NCBI GenBank assembly: GCA_964504305.1
Contig: CAZDEB010000007.1
Coordinates: 1-64,000, forward strand
DNA length: 64,000 bases
Direction of reading: 5' to 3'
Source: UBA11606 sp964504305
Lineage (GTDB): Bacteria > Actinomycetota > Acidimicrobiia > Acidimicrobiales > Aldehydirespiratoraceae
Within the stretch, counting starts at the first letter, position 1; each line of letters opens with the position of its first letter. This document shows positions 16,738 through 25,029 of this stretch, piece by piece. The position numbers and the translations under genes were made by a program. The notes beneath the pieces were generated by a model. That model did not search any database. It was not told the origin of the DNA and saw only the letters and a program-made list of their open reading frames with translations.

Positions 16738-17607
16738 ATGACCAACGCGGCTGCCGCGCCATCCCAAATCGTCACCCGCCAAATCATCGACGACTACCGA
16801 ACCGACGGCGTCGTGTGCCTACGCCAAGCCGTCGGCCACGAATGGATCGAAACGCTACGCGCCGGCATCGACCACAACATCGCCAACCCATCCGAACGCG
16901 GCCGAATCTGGAACCGCGACCAACACGGACACGTCACCTTCTACGACAGCCAAGTATGGCGCTACAACCCCCAATACCGAGACTTCGTCCTCAACTCGCC
17001 GATGGCCGAACTCGCCGGCCGGGTCATGGGAGTCACCGGCGTCAACTTCTTCTTCGACGCCATCTTCACCCGAACAACCGGCAGCCAATTTCGAACCCCA
17101 TTTCACCAAGACGAGCCCTACTGGTCCGTCGAAGGATTCGACACATCATCATGCTGGATGCCGCTCGTCCCAGTAGAAAAACGCAGCGCCCTCGAATTCG
17201 TAAAAGGATCACACCGCTGGACCCAACGATTCGCCCAAACCAACTTCGGAGCGCTCACCACCGACCCGCGCGACCAAGTCACGTTTGACAACACCGACGC
17301 CACGCCGCTCCCCGACATCGAAGCCAACCGCGAGCAATACGACATCCTCAGCTGGGACATGGAACCCGGCGACGTAGCCATCTTCAACGCCCGCGTAATC
17401 CACGGCGGATCCGGCCTGCTCCGCGACGACCGCGACCTACGAGTCTTCAACACGCAATGGCTCGGCGACGACGTACGAATCAACTTTCGACCCGAAGGCA
17501 TGGACCCCGACCACACCGACGTAATGACCAAAGCCGGACTCCGCCCCGGCGACCAAGTCAGCGGCGACCTCTACCCCAAAGTCTGGACAGCCGACCCGCT
17601 GGGCTAG
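16738..17607 (+). CDS. Phytanoyl-CoA dioxygenase (PhyH) family protein
   Basis: A 289-residue non-haem iron and 2-oxoglutarate-dependent dioxygenase. FHQDEPYW carries the metal-binding His-X-Asp, VIHGGSG the distal histidine, and RVFNTQW the arginine that binds 2-oxoglutarate. The family hydroxylates fatty acyl-CoAs and assorted small molecules, and the substrate cannot be read from sequence. Codons here are rich in C and A, part of a C-rich top-strand block that continues into the next, oppositely oriented gene. Confidence 0.85.
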   Translation: MTNAAAAPSQIVTRQIIDDYRTDGVVCLRQAVGHEWIETLRAGIDHNIANPSERGRIWNRDQHGHVTFYDSQVWRYNPQYRDFVLNSPMAELAGRVMGVTGVNFFFDAIFTRTTGSQFRTPFHQDEPYWSVEGFDTSSCWMPLVPVEKRSALEFVKGSHRWTQRFAQTNFGALTTDPRDQVTFDNTDATPLPDIEANREQYDILSWDMEPGDVAIFNARVIHGGSGLLRDDRDLRVFNTQWLGDDVRINFRPEGMDPDHTDVMTKAGLRPGDQVSGDLYPKVWTADPLG

Positions 17608-17649
17608 CCAGCCTCGGTTTTGTAGGGTCGGCTGGGCTAGCCAGCCTCG
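17598..17649. repeat. Two direct copies of a 19-bp repeat at convergent gene ends
   Basis: GCTGGGCTAGCCAGCCTCG occurs at 17598-17616 and 17631-17649. The palindromic core supplies TAG stop codons for PhyH (plus strand, copy 1) and inositol-phosphate synthase (minus strand, copy 2). Copy 2 can form a GGCTGG/CCAGCC hairpin (17630-17646), a possible terminator. Confidence 0.7.
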
Positions 17650-18938
17650 CTGTGCGTGACGGCGGGTTCGCCCATCCACTGGCGCAGCGTGTTCTTCAAC
17701 TTGGTTTGCTGAATGAACAAATCCTGCTCCGCGGCGGCGTCGCCTGCAGACTGCGGCGCCTTCAAATAGAAGCTCAACCACTCTTGGACACCCGACTCGC
17801 CGGCCCGCATCGCAAGATCCATGAACAAAGCAAGATCCAGAACAATCGGCGCCGCCAAAATCGAATCACGGCACAAGAAATCGATCTTGATCTGCATCGG
17901 GTAACCCATCCACCCGAAGATGTCGACGGCATCCCAACCCTCTTTGTTATCGCCACGGGGCGGGTAATAGTTGATCCGCACCACATGGTCGACGTTGCCG
18001 TACAGCTCCGGGTACACGTCCGGCTCGAGAATCTTGTGAAGCACGCCGAGCTTCGACTCTTCCTTCGTTTTGAAATTCTCAGGCGCATCAAGCACCTCGC
18101 CGTCACGGTTACCGAGAATGTTGGTCGAATACCAGCCCCGCAAACCAAGCATGCGGGCCTTCAAACCCGGAGCGATCAACGTCTTCACCAAAGTCTGGCC
18201 GGTCTTGAAATCCTTACCGACAATCGGCACGCCGCGGGTCTTCGCCAACTCCATCATGCAAGGCAGATCCGTCGAAAGGTTCGGAGCGCCGTTAGCGAAC
18301 GGAACATCGCTCTGCAAAGCCGCATACACATAGATCTGCGACGGCGAAATGTTGTCGTCGTTGTCCTTGAGGCCCTGCTCGAACGCGGCCACAGAATCGT
18401 GCACCGCCGAAGCTTCCTGGAACGCCTCGGTCGAACCACACCAAACCATCACCAACCGGTCGCACTCGTTCTCGATGCGGAAGTTCTCGATATCGGCCAT
18501 CAGGGCCATTGCCTGATCCCACTTGTTGGTTTCGGTCTTGACGCGGGTCCCGTCGAGACGGCTCACCCACTTCTGATCGAACACCGCGTCCATCGCCACA
18601 ACACCCTCGAGCTCCTGAGAAATCGGAGCGAGATCCTTCTCCTCGAGCACGCCACAAGTACGAGCTGCTTCGAGAGCGTTAGCCGAGATCGGATCCCAGC
18701 CGCCGAACACGATGTCGTCAAGGCTGGCCAGCGGAGCGAAGTCACGGATCAGCGGATTGCGACCCTCCTCGCGAGTACCAAGACGGATGTGAGCCATCTG
18801 GCTAACCGAGCCGAGCGGCGGTTGACCAGCCTTGCGGGCGCTGAGCACCCCGGCGATGAAAGTGGAGGCCACGGCGCCGAGCCCAGGCGTAAGAACACCA
18901 AGGCGGCCGGTGGCGGGAGCAATGTCACGAGCAGTCAT
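17637..18938 (-). CDS. ino1: Inositol-3-phosphate synthase
   Basis: The 433-residue protein converts glucose 6-phosphate to inositol 3-phosphate with NAD. It has the NAD-binding LGVLTPGLGAVASTF, the family signatures GKDFKTGQTLVKT and STNILGNRDGEVL, and IDFLCRDSILAAP. In actinobacteria the product feeds phosphatidylinositol and mycothiol; the mycothiol-dependent gene at 39640 fits. I chose the ATG at 18938, preceded by a -10-like TATGCT at seven bases; earlier in-frame starts exist up to 18971. It is divergent from a LysR-type gene, a likely regulator. Confidence 0.93.
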   Translation of the reverse strand: MTARDIAPATGRLGVLTPGLGAVASTFIAGVLSARKAGQPPLGSVSQMAHIRLGTREEGRNPLIRDFAPLASLDDIVFGGWDPISANALEAARTCGVLEEKDLAPISQELEGVVAMDAVFDQKWVSRLDGTRVKTETNKWDQAMALMADIENFRIENECDRLVMVWCGSTEAFQEASAVHDSVAAFEQGLKDNDDNISPSQIYVYAALQSDVPFANGAPNLSTDLPCMMELAKTRGVPIVGKDFKTGQTLVKTLIAPGLKARMLGLRGWYSTNILGNRDGEVLDAPENFKTKEESKLGVLHKILEPDVYPELYGNVDHVVRINYYPPRGDNKEGWDAVDIFGWMGYPMQIKIDFLCRDSILAAPIVLDLALFMDLAMRAGESGVQEWLSFYLKAPQSAGDAAAEQDLFIQQTKLKNTLRQWMGEPAVTHSEAG

Positions 18939-18945
18939 ACCGGCA

Positions 18946-18951
18946 AGCATA
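18946..18951 (-). promoter_or_regulatory. -10 box of the inositol-phosphate synthase gene
   Basis: TATGCT on the minus strand ends seven bases before the ATG at 18938, supporting this start and a leaderless message. Confidence 0.4.
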
Positions 18952-19012
18952 AGCAACCCTGATGGGATCACATAAAAAGATAAGTAAGACTGAAGTATCG
19001 AGCGCGGGGTAC

Positions 19013-19018
19013 TATCGT
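19013..19018 (+). promoter_or_regulatory. -10 box of the LysR-type gene
   Basis: TATCGT ends six bases before the GTG at 19025. This supports the GTG rather than the ATG at 18962, which would add residues unlike the family. Confidence 0.45.
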
Positions 19019-19024
19019 GAGCGG

Positions 19025-19894
19025 GTGCGGTCAGTGCTTCCCGATCTTTCGATTCGCCAACTCGAGTACCTCGTGGCTGTCACCGAAGAGCCGAGCTGGG
19101 CCGATGCTGCGGCCCGCGTTGGCGTGTCGGCCTCTGCGCTCTCGCAAGGGTTGGCCGAGCTGGAGCGCCGAGTCGGGTTGCCGCTGTTTGATCGCGAAGG
19201 CCGACGGCGGGTCCTCAGACCGGTTGTGGCGCCGGTTCTCGCCCACGCCCGCCAGGTCGTGTCTCTGACCGGCGACCTAGCCGAGTGGGTCGAGCGCACC
19301 CGCTCCGGCCGGTCGGGGCAGCTTCGCGTCGGGATGATCGATGCCGCCGCGGTCGGTCACTTTCGTGATCTGCTTCGCAGTTTTCGCGCCGAGCAACCCG
19401 AACTCGATCTGCGGCTGAGGGTCGCGCCATCGAGTCGGCTGCTCGACGAACTCGAAGCCGGCGAGATCCACCTTGCGGTGTGTGTCGAACCGTCAACTGC
19501 CCGCCCCGGTATCGAGACAACCTCGCTGATGTCTGAGGAGCTTGCCGTGTTCACCCCGACCGGCCAGCTGGCCCGCCGTGTAGACGACTGGGGACCGTGG
19601 GTGTTGTTTTCGGTTGGCTCTCACACCCGAAAGGTCATCGACGATGCTCTTCACCACCTCGGTGCGCCGGCGGAAATAGTTGCCGAGTCGAACCAACCCG
19701 AGGTTCTGCGCACCATGGTTTCGCTCGGAGTTGGCTCAACGGTTTTGCCGGTAGTGCAGGCTGGCCCCGAGCTTGGCCCCGGAAAGGTCATCGCCCAACG
19801 GAACCTGGTTGTGGCCACTCGGGTCGGTACTGCGCTCGATCCGGCCGCCGAAATGCTGGTGTCGGCTCTGCTTGCTTCGGTGCCGCTGGCCTAG
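19025..19894 (+). CDS. LysR family transcriptional regulator
   Basis: A 289-residue regulator with an N-terminal LysR helix-turn-helix (IRQLEYLVAVTEEPSWADAA, SASALSQGLAELERRVG, LFDREGRR) and a C-terminal effector domain from about residue 90 (GQLRVGMIDAAAVG, LEAGEIHLAVCVEP). The start is at GTG 19025, one leaderless spacing after TATCGT. Its head-to-head placement with inositol-phosphate synthase suggests that it controls that gene and itself, but no clear T-N11-A box was identified in the 86-bp shared region. Confidence 0.85.
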   Translation: MRSVLPDLSIRQLEYLVAVTEEPSWADAAARVGVSASALSQGLAELERRVGLPLFDREGRRRVLRPVVAPVLAHARQVVSLTGDLAEWVERTRSGRSGQLRVGMIDAAAVGHFRDLLRSFRAEQPELDLRLRVAPSSRLLDELEAGEIHLAVCVEPSTARPGIETTSLMSEELAVFTPTGQLARRVDDWGPWVLFSVGSHTRKVIDDALHHLGAPAEIVAESNQPEVLRTMVSLGVGSTVLPVVQAGPELGPGKVIAQRNLVVATRVGTALDPAAEMLVSALLASVPLA

Positions 19895-19927
19895 AGTCGC
19901 ATCAACACCAACAGAGGAGAAGTGTTG

Positions 19928-20404
19928 ATGAGCAACGCGGCTGCGGCTTTCGAGATACTCAGCGCCAACGAAGGCAACGACGAAGGATTCGGCGACTGGT
20001 TCGAAGTAACCCAAGCCCAGATCGATCAATTCGCCGACTGCACCGTCGACCACCAGTTCATTCACGTCAACCCCGAAAGGGCCGTGACCGAAACACCGTT
20101 CAGTGGCACGATCGCCCACGGTTTCCTGACGCTGTCGATGCTGACTCATCTCACCACCTCGATATCGAGTGACATCGCACCCCTCGACGGAATCTTGATG
20201 GGCATCAACTACGGATTCGACAAAGTCCGGTTCATCAATCCGGTCAACTCGGGCAAACGAGTTCGGGCTCACTCACTCGTCAAATCCGTTGAGCTGAAAG
20301 GCTCGGCGATCAACACCACCCGCACGATCACCGTGGAGATCGAGGATGGACCGAAGCCGGCTCTGGTCGCCGACTGGATCGGCCGAATCGTCTTCGACTC
20401 CTGA
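19928..20404 (+). CDS. MaoC-like enoyl-CoA hydratase
   Basis: A 158-residue hot-dog-fold protein of the MaoC dehydratase family, which hydrates enoyl-CoA in R-specific fashion. TVDHQFIHVNPERA corresponds to the active-site D-x-N-P-x-H region, though the asparagine position is shifted, and GTIAHGFLTLSM is the conserved helix. GAGGAGA at 19914-19920 lies seven bases before the ATG at 19928, which decides it over the GTG at 19922 and TTG at 19925. Confidence 0.85.
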   Translation: MSNAAAAFEILSANEGNDEGFGDWFEVTQAQIDQFADCTVDHQFIHVNPERAVTETPFSGTIAHGFLTLSMLTHLTTSISSDIAPLDGILMGINYGFDKVRFINPVNSGKRVRAHSLVKSVELKGSAINTTRTITVEIEDGPKPALVADWIGRIVFDS

Positions 20405-20409
20405 CTCTG

Positions 20410-21210
20410 ATGAACGACTATCCCATTAAGGTCGGCAGCGCGTTGTTTACCCTCGTCGACCCGAGCAAGGGTCACGAGGTGGCCTACAACCGCTGGTACG
20501 AACGTGATCATTTCTACGCCGGTTGCATGATCGGGCCGTGGCTGTTTGCCGGGAAGCGTTGGGTGGCGACCCGCGAGCTAAAAGACCTGCGCTTCCCTGC
20601 CGGCGATACGCCAGTGGCCTCACCGGTTGACAAGGGCTCGTATCTGGCCACCTACTGGATTCTCGAAGGCAAGCACGGTGCGCACTTCAAGTGGGCCGGC
20701 GAGCAAGTGGTGGAGCTGTACAAGGCTCAACGAGGGTTCATGGAACGTCAACACGCCCACACCGTGCTGCTCGAGCAGCCGACATCGCAATACCGCGACG
20801 ACGATCCGGTGCCGGTCGAACTGGCTCTCGATCACAACTACGCGGGACTCGCGGTCGTTGCCGTTGACCCGGCCGAGGGAGTCGATCCCGAAGAGTTTGA
20901 TGCCTACTTGGCCGACGTGGCTGTTCCCGACCTACTTAAGGATTCGGGAGTGGCCAGCATGGTGTCGTGGCGATACGTGGCAATGGGGGAGGGAACCGAG
21001 AACGCACCGATGGACTTGGGTATGCCCGCCGGTCCTCCCGAACGGCAGCTGCAAATGTTCTTCCTCGACCGCCAACCACAAGCTGAGTGGGATCGTTTCA
21101 GGGCTTATGCCGACGCGGTAGCGGCCAGCGGGAAAGGAACGGTTTCGTTCGCGGCGCCGTTCGTCCCTACCATTGTCGGGACCGACACATACACCGATCA
21201 GCTTTGGTAA
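20410..21210 (+). CDS. Conserved hypothetical protein, possibly EthD/dimeric alpha-beta barrel type
   Basis: This 266-residue soluble protein is not firmly recognised. NRWYERDHFYAGCMIGPW near residue 28 recalls the N-W-Y-x-x-x-H region of EthD-like ferredoxin-fold proteins, and a second half (LAVVAVDPAEGVDPEEFDAY) could be another such unit. It starts five bases after the MaoC stop, so the two are probably expressed together in CoA metabolism. The function is unknown. Confidence 0.6.
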   Translation: MNDYPIKVGSALFTLVDPSKGHEVAYNRWYERDHFYAGCMIGPWLFAGKRWVATRELKDLRFPAGDTPVASPVDKGSYLATYWILEGKHGAHFKWAGEQVVELYKAQRGFMERQHAHTVLLEQPTSQYRDDDPVPVELALDHNYAGLAVVAVDPAEGVDPEEFDAYLADVAVPDLLKDSGVASMVSWRYVAMGEGTENAPMDLGMPAGPPERQLQMFFLDRQPQAEWDRFRAYADAVAASGKGTVSFAAPFVPTIVGTDTYTDQLW

Positions 21211-22727
21211 CAAGACGCGTTGTCGCGTCGGCCATCGTGTTCGCGGTGGTAGCCGCCGGCTGCGGTTTGGTTGACGAACCCGCAACCGCACCACTGATCA
21301 CCACGCCGCCGGCTGGCCCGGCCGAGACCAGTGCCACACCGGTTGTGGCGGCCGAGATCGAGCAGGTTGTGTGCCCTTCGTCGCTCGATCGAGAGGGGGT
21401 GTCGTGCGGCATCGCCACCGTGGCGCTCGACTCACACACCGACCCGGATGCGAAGACCACGATCTCGATCACCGCGGTGCCCGGCTATGACGACGGCTTC
21501 GTGACCCCAGTTGCGGTCTTGCAAGGCGGCCCCGGCGGGGCGAGCACTGACATGGCGGCATGGTTTCCTCAACAAGCATTCACCCAAGTCTTTATCGATC
21601 AACGGGGCACAGGTTTCGCCGAGTCCGACTTCAACTGCGATGAGTTTGATTTGGTGTTGCCCACCATTCTCGAATCGGGCGCCGACGAAGCCGCGACTCT
21701 CACCGGCGAAGCGTTCGATGCGTGTGCGGGCCGTTTTGTTGACAATGCCTTGCTCGACGCCACGACTACTCAAAATCACGCGGCCGACGTTGGCGCGGTA
21801 ATGGCCGGACTCGGCTACGCCCGCTGGGTGGCCTACGGCGTTTCCTACGGAACGACCATCGGACTCGAACTGTTGCGCCAACCGCCCACCGGTCTGGTCG
21901 GCGTTGTGCTCGACGGCGTGTACCCGCCCGACCTCGATGTTGAGACTGGGGTCATGTTCTCGGGTCAAGCGTCGGTCGATGCGGTGGCGGCGGCGTGTGC
22001 CTCGAGCGAGATCTGCCGTTCTTATATCGATGACTTCTCGGCCACTCTCGACTCGTTGGTTTCACGGCTGGACGCCGAGCCGCTCACGGTCGACCTCGGA
22101 GCCAACGAGACCGGTTTCGGCGAGGCCATCAGCGTTCGTCTCGACGGCGTTCGCCTCGCCGAGTTTGTGTTCCTCATGCTCTACAGCGAAGCTCAGATCA
22201 GATATTTGCCGAGTCTTCTGGGGGCTCTGGACGACGGTGACCCATCGGCGGCGAAGACGTTGGTCGCCCTCGGGTCGCGCATCACTGCCGCCTCCTATTC
22301 GGCCAACGACGAGGCCACCTATTTTGCGGTCACCTGTCACGACCGTCTGCCCTTTGCCGATGATTCGGTCCCGGACGAGTTGGGCGCCTTCGTTGCCGCG
22401 CTGCAAGCCGGACCGCTCGAAGAATCTTGCGCGGCGTGGGATCAAGACGAGGCCTACGAAATTGCCGGCACCGCCGTATCTTCTGATGTCGCCGCTCTAT
22501 TGCTGTCAGGTTCGCTCGATCCGATCACCCCGCCGTCGTACGCCGCCGCAGCCGCCGCCACACTTTCGGCCTCAACCCAAGTTGTTCAGGCTGGTCGCTC
22601 CCACGGAATTTGGTTCGGTAACGAATGCATTGCCTCGATCGTGCAGGACTTCGTGGCCGATCCGGCGCGGACTCTCAACACCGAGTGCGCCGACACCCCC
22701 GTGGCGATCAACTGGGCACGGCCGTAG
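21204..22727 (+). CDS. Secreted alpha/beta hydrolase lipoprotein, tripeptidyl-aminopeptidase-like
   Basis: The 507-residue protein begins with a lipoprotein signal peptide: VTRRVV, a hydrophobic segment and a lipobox ending VVAAGC. The catalytic region has LQGGPGG, DQRGTGFAESD, GVSYGTTIGLELL (serine), SGSLDPITPP (aspartate, in the TAP-like C-terminal part) and RSHGIWFG (histidine). It resembles family S33 aminopeptidases of actinobacteria. The frame is open upstream, but the signal peptide requires a start near the TTG at 21204, which overlaps the previous stop. Confidence 0.8.
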   Translation: MVTRRVVASAIVFAVVAAGCGLVDEPATAPLITTPPAGPAETSATPVVAAEIEQVVCPSSLDREGVSCGIATVALDSHTDPDAKTTISITAVPGYDDGFVTPVAVLQGGPGGASTDMAAWFPQQAFTQVFIDQRGTGFAESDFNCDEFDLVLPTILESGADEAATLTGEAFDACAGRFVDNALLDATTTQNHAADVGAVMAGLGYARWVAYGVSYGTTIGLELLRQPPTGLVGVVLDGVYPPDLDVETGVMFSGQASVDAVAAACASSEICRSYIDDFSATLDSLVSRLDAEPLTVDLGANETGFGEAISVRLDGVRLAEFVFLMLYSEAQIRYLPSLLGALDDGDPSAAKTLVALGSRITAASYSANDEATYFAVTCHDRLPFADDSVPDELGAFVAALQAGPLEESCAAWDQDEAYEIAGTAVSSDVAALLLSGSLDPITPPSYAAAAAATLSASTQVVQAGRSHGIWFGNECIASIVQDFVADPARTLNTECADTPVAINWARP

Positions 22728-22747
22728 CGGCGTGACAGGCTGACTCA

Positions 22748-23530
22748 ATGCTGCAGAACAAGACGATTCTGATATCTGGTGTAGGTCCGGGACTGGGAGG
22801 AGCGTGCATGGCGGCCGCGCTTCGAGACGGAGCGTCGGTCGTAGCCGTCGCTCGCAACGAGCAGCGGTTGTCGGCCCAGGTTGACGAACTCGACCCGGGA
22901 GGTCAGCGCAGCCTCGCCGTCACGGCCGATATCACCGACGCCGAAACGATCGATACCGCGGTAGCTGCGGCGGTGCAACGTTTTGGGGGTATCGACGGCG
23001 TGGTGAGCGTTGCCGCCTACGACGCCATCATGGGCAAACTGCTTGACACCGACTTCGACACTGCGCTGAACGTGCTGGCGGTGAACGTGTTGGGCCCGAC
23101 GCAGTTGGTGAGAGCCGCGGCTCCGGCCCTCAAGGCGCGGGGAGGAGGCTCGGTGGTTTTGATCGGCTCGCAGTCTTCGCTCAAGCCCAACCCGATTCCT
23201 CAAGGTCCCTACGGTCCATCCAAAGCGGCTTTGCTCGGGGTGGCCCGTGATCTTGCGATAGATCTCGGCCCCGACAAGATCCGGGTCAATACGGTCGTCC
23301 CAACGTGGATGTGGGGGCCAAACGTCGAGATGTATTGCCAGTGGCAAGCGGGCGAACGCAAGATCACGGTCGAAGCGGTCCGAGACGAGATCGCCGCTGG
23401 TATGGCGCTGGGCGAAATGCCCCATGATGACGACGTCGCCGAAGCAGTGATGTTCTTCTTGTCGGACCGCGCCCGCATGGTGACCGGTCAGCGGCTGTTG
23501 GTGAACGCCGGGGAGTACTTCGACACGTGA
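22748..23530 (+). CDS. SDR family oxidoreductase
   Basis: A 260-residue short-chain dehydrogenase/reductase: ISGVGPGLGGA binds NAD(P), VAVARN ends the second strand, GSQSS holds the catalytic serine, and YGPSKAALL the tyrosine and lysine. The C-terminal GQRLLVNAGEYF matches classical SDRs. The substrate is unknown. A -10-like CAGGCT lies six bases before the ATG. The stop overlaps the GTG of the Nudix gene. Confidence 0.87.
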   Translation: MLQNKTILISGVGPGLGGACMAAALRDGASVVAVARNEQRLSAQVDELDPGGQRSLAVTADITDAETIDTAVAAAVQRFGGIDGVVSVAAYDAIMGKLLDTDFDTALNVLAVNVLGPTQLVRAAAPALKARGGGSVVLIGSQSSLKPNPIPQGPYGPSKAALLGVARDLAIDLGPDKIRVNTVVPTWMWGPNVEMYCQWQAGERKITVEAVRDEIAAGMALGEMPHDDDVAEAVMFFLSDRARMVTGQRLLVNAGEYFDT

Positions 23531-24120
23531 GCGTTCCCGCGCTTGCGGCGGCATCGATGGTGATCATCGACGACCGGCCCGACCTACATGTCCTGATCGG
23601 ACTTCGTCGGCCCGGGTCGACATTCGTCGGCGGGCTGATTGTTTACCCGGGTGGCGGCGTCGACCCGCAAGATTTTGCCGATGGCCCCAAACTCATCAAG
23701 AATGCCGAAGCTCCCGGGCTTGACCGCGACCAAGCCGCCGCTCACCTGCTTGCGGCGTTGCGTGAGACCAGAGAAGAAGTGGGTCTGGAGCTTGTGGATA
23801 ACTCGATTGATGGGCGTGATTTTGTCCATGTTGGGCATTGGGTCACACCCGAAGATTCGCCTCGCAGATACGACACTCATTTCTTCTTGGCTCGTTACCT
23901 TTCGGGCGATCCGGTGTGCGACAACGAAGAGTTGGTTGATGTCTGGTGGGAACGTCCCGCCGATGCGTTGCGGCGACTCGATCTCGGCGAAATCGCGGCG
24001 ATCGCGCCAACGCTGTCGTTTCTGACCTCGCTGTCGCGATATCGAAACGTGCAAGAAGCCTTCGCAGGAACCAAAGTCGGTAAATCTCACCGATTTCCAT
24101 GGGGCGTCACTACCTTCTAA
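23527..24120 (+). CDS. Nudix hydrolase family protein
   Basis: A 197-residue Nudix protein that probably hydrolyses a nucleoside diphosphate linked to another moiety, such as an ADP-ribose or CoA derivative. The catalytic helix is RETREEVGLE. The box glycine lies in YPGGGVDPQDF, separated from the helix by an insertion of about 30 residues, as in the NUDT19/RP2p-type group. The GTG start overlaps the SDR stop (GTGA), so the pair is translationally coupled. Confidence 0.8.
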   Translation: MSVPALAAASMVIIDDRPDLHVLIGLRRPGSTFVGGLIVYPGGGVDPQDFADGPKLIKNAEAPGLDRDQAAAHLLAALRETREEVGLELVDNSIDGRDFVHVGHWVTPEDSPRRYDTHFFLARYLSGDPVCDNEELVDVWWERPADALRRLDLGEIAAIAPTLSFLTSLSRYRNVQEAFAGTKVGKSHRFPWGVTTF

Positions 24121-24197
24121 GTGCCCAAATCGGCCCACATTGCGATTTCGTGTCGGTTTTTTAGCCACGTGAATGGTAATGAGGTGACTATTTGAGC

Positions 24198-24203
24198 TAA
24201 CGT
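24198..24203 (+). promoter_or_regulatory. -10 box placed for a transcript starting at 24210
   Basis: TAACGT is followed by six bases and then GGG, the first bases of the closing stem of the RNA candidate. This is the same spacing seen before leaderless genes. No clear -35 element is visible. Confidence 0.4.
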
Positions 24204-24209
24204 CGCCTT

Positions 24210-24357
24210 GGGTTAGGTATTTCACGGGTGCAGGGCCGTGAAACGCCAAGCTCGGGAGCCGCTGGCTCCCGATCCCCCTCCAGGGAAACTGGGGCCCGGT
24301 CGGCGGCGAACGTGGACCGGGCCCACTCCCGTTTTGGTCAGCCTGTCTAACCCTTTT
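24210..24357 (+). ncRNA. Candidate structured small RNA or leader, family unknown
   Basis: GGGTTAG (24210-24216) pairs with CTAACCC (24347-24353), followed by TTTT. Inside lie three strong hairpins: TTTCACGG/CCGTGAAA (24220-24243), CGGGAGCC/GGCTCCCG (24253-24271) and the 10-bp GGGCCCGGTC/GACCGGGCCC (24292-24324), plus a small CCAG-GGAAA-CTGG. CTCCCG at 24326-24331 could compete for the second hairpin. A closed terminal stem, a correctly spaced -10 box and a T-run suggest an independent RNA; a leader or riboswitch for the downstream gene is the alternative. It lacks the SRP GGAAGGAAGC loop and the T-, SAM-, B12- or TPP-riboswitch cores I know. Confidence 0.45.
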
Positions 24358-24387
24358 GGCAGCGCTCAATACCCTCTAGGCAGCGCG

Positions 24388-25029
24388 ATGGACATCATCT
24401 TGGTGCGACACGGTCGCCCCCAAATCGAACGTCGAGTGTCCGGCATCGCCGACCCCACCCTCGACGAATACGGGGAGTGGCAGTCCGAGCGCGTTTCGCG
24501 GTGGTTGGTTCACGAACCGGTTGACGCCATCATCGCCAGTCCCAAAAGGCGCGCCCAGCAAACTCTGGCTCCGCTGGTTGAGTCGTCCGGGCTGGAGTTT
24601 GAGGTCGTCGCCGACCTCGACGAAATCGACCGCAACTCGAGCGTATATGTGCCGACCGATCTCCTCCCGACCGAGGGCGGGGAACTATGGGACAAGATCG
24701 TTGCCGGCCAATGGGACGAGATCGGGTACGACCAGCCCGAAGTCTTCCAAGCGCGAGTACGCGGCGCGTGGGACGAGCTTGTCGAAAATCCCCGAGGAGA
24801 GTGTGTCGTAGTGGGCTGCCACGGCGGAACCATCCGGGCGATATTGAGTGCGATCAGCGGCGAGGATCGACCTTCGTTTCGCGTTTCGGTCGACTACGCC
24901 TCGATAACTCGCGTGCGGGTCGGTGAGCATGGCCCGGCGATTCGTTCGATCAACGAAACCGGGCATTTCGATGCTGACCGAATCGCAATGCGGGGCCCCA
25001 TGAACTCGGCTTCTACAGTGAAGCCATGA
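24388..25029 (+). CDS. Histidine phosphatase family protein
   Basis: The 213-residue protein has LVRHGRPQIER (phospho-histidine), a second-site VVGCHGGTIRA, and DEYGEWQSERVSRWL and SPKRRAQQT of the phosphoglycerate-mutase fold. It is a paralogue of the protein at 6234-6839. The frame is open upstream through the RNA candidate, but the ATG at 24388 fits the family. An 8-bp direct repeat GGCAGCGC (24358, 24379) precedes the start. The stop region overlaps the next ATG by four bases. The substrate is unknown. Confidence 0.82.
   Translation: MDIILVRHGRPQIERRVSGIADPTLDEYGEWQSERVSRWLVHEPVDAIIASPKRRAQQTLAPLVESSGLEFEVVADLDEIDRNSSVYVPTDLLPTEGGELWDKIVAGQWDEIGYDQPEVFQARVRGAWDELVENPRGECVVVGCHGGTIRAILSAISGEDRPSFRVSVDYASITRVRVGEHGPAIRSINETGHFDADRIAMRGPMNSASTVKP

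Noticed and set aside
17457..18962. A 501-codon plus-strand frame opposite inositol-phosphate synthase
   Set aside because: The minus-strand protein has full inositol-phosphate synthase motifs; the plus-strand frame has none.
19010..19015. TACTAT as the -10 box of the LysR gene
   Set aside because: Its spacing to the GTG is nine bases; the overlapping TATCGT has the six-base spacing found elsewhere and explains the start better.
24198..24387. Possible c-di-AMP (ydaO-type) riboswitch
   Set aside because: A late TCAGCCTGTCTAACC segment recalls the 3' end of that motif, but the GGTGAATC-type core and the five-prime conserved parts are not found.
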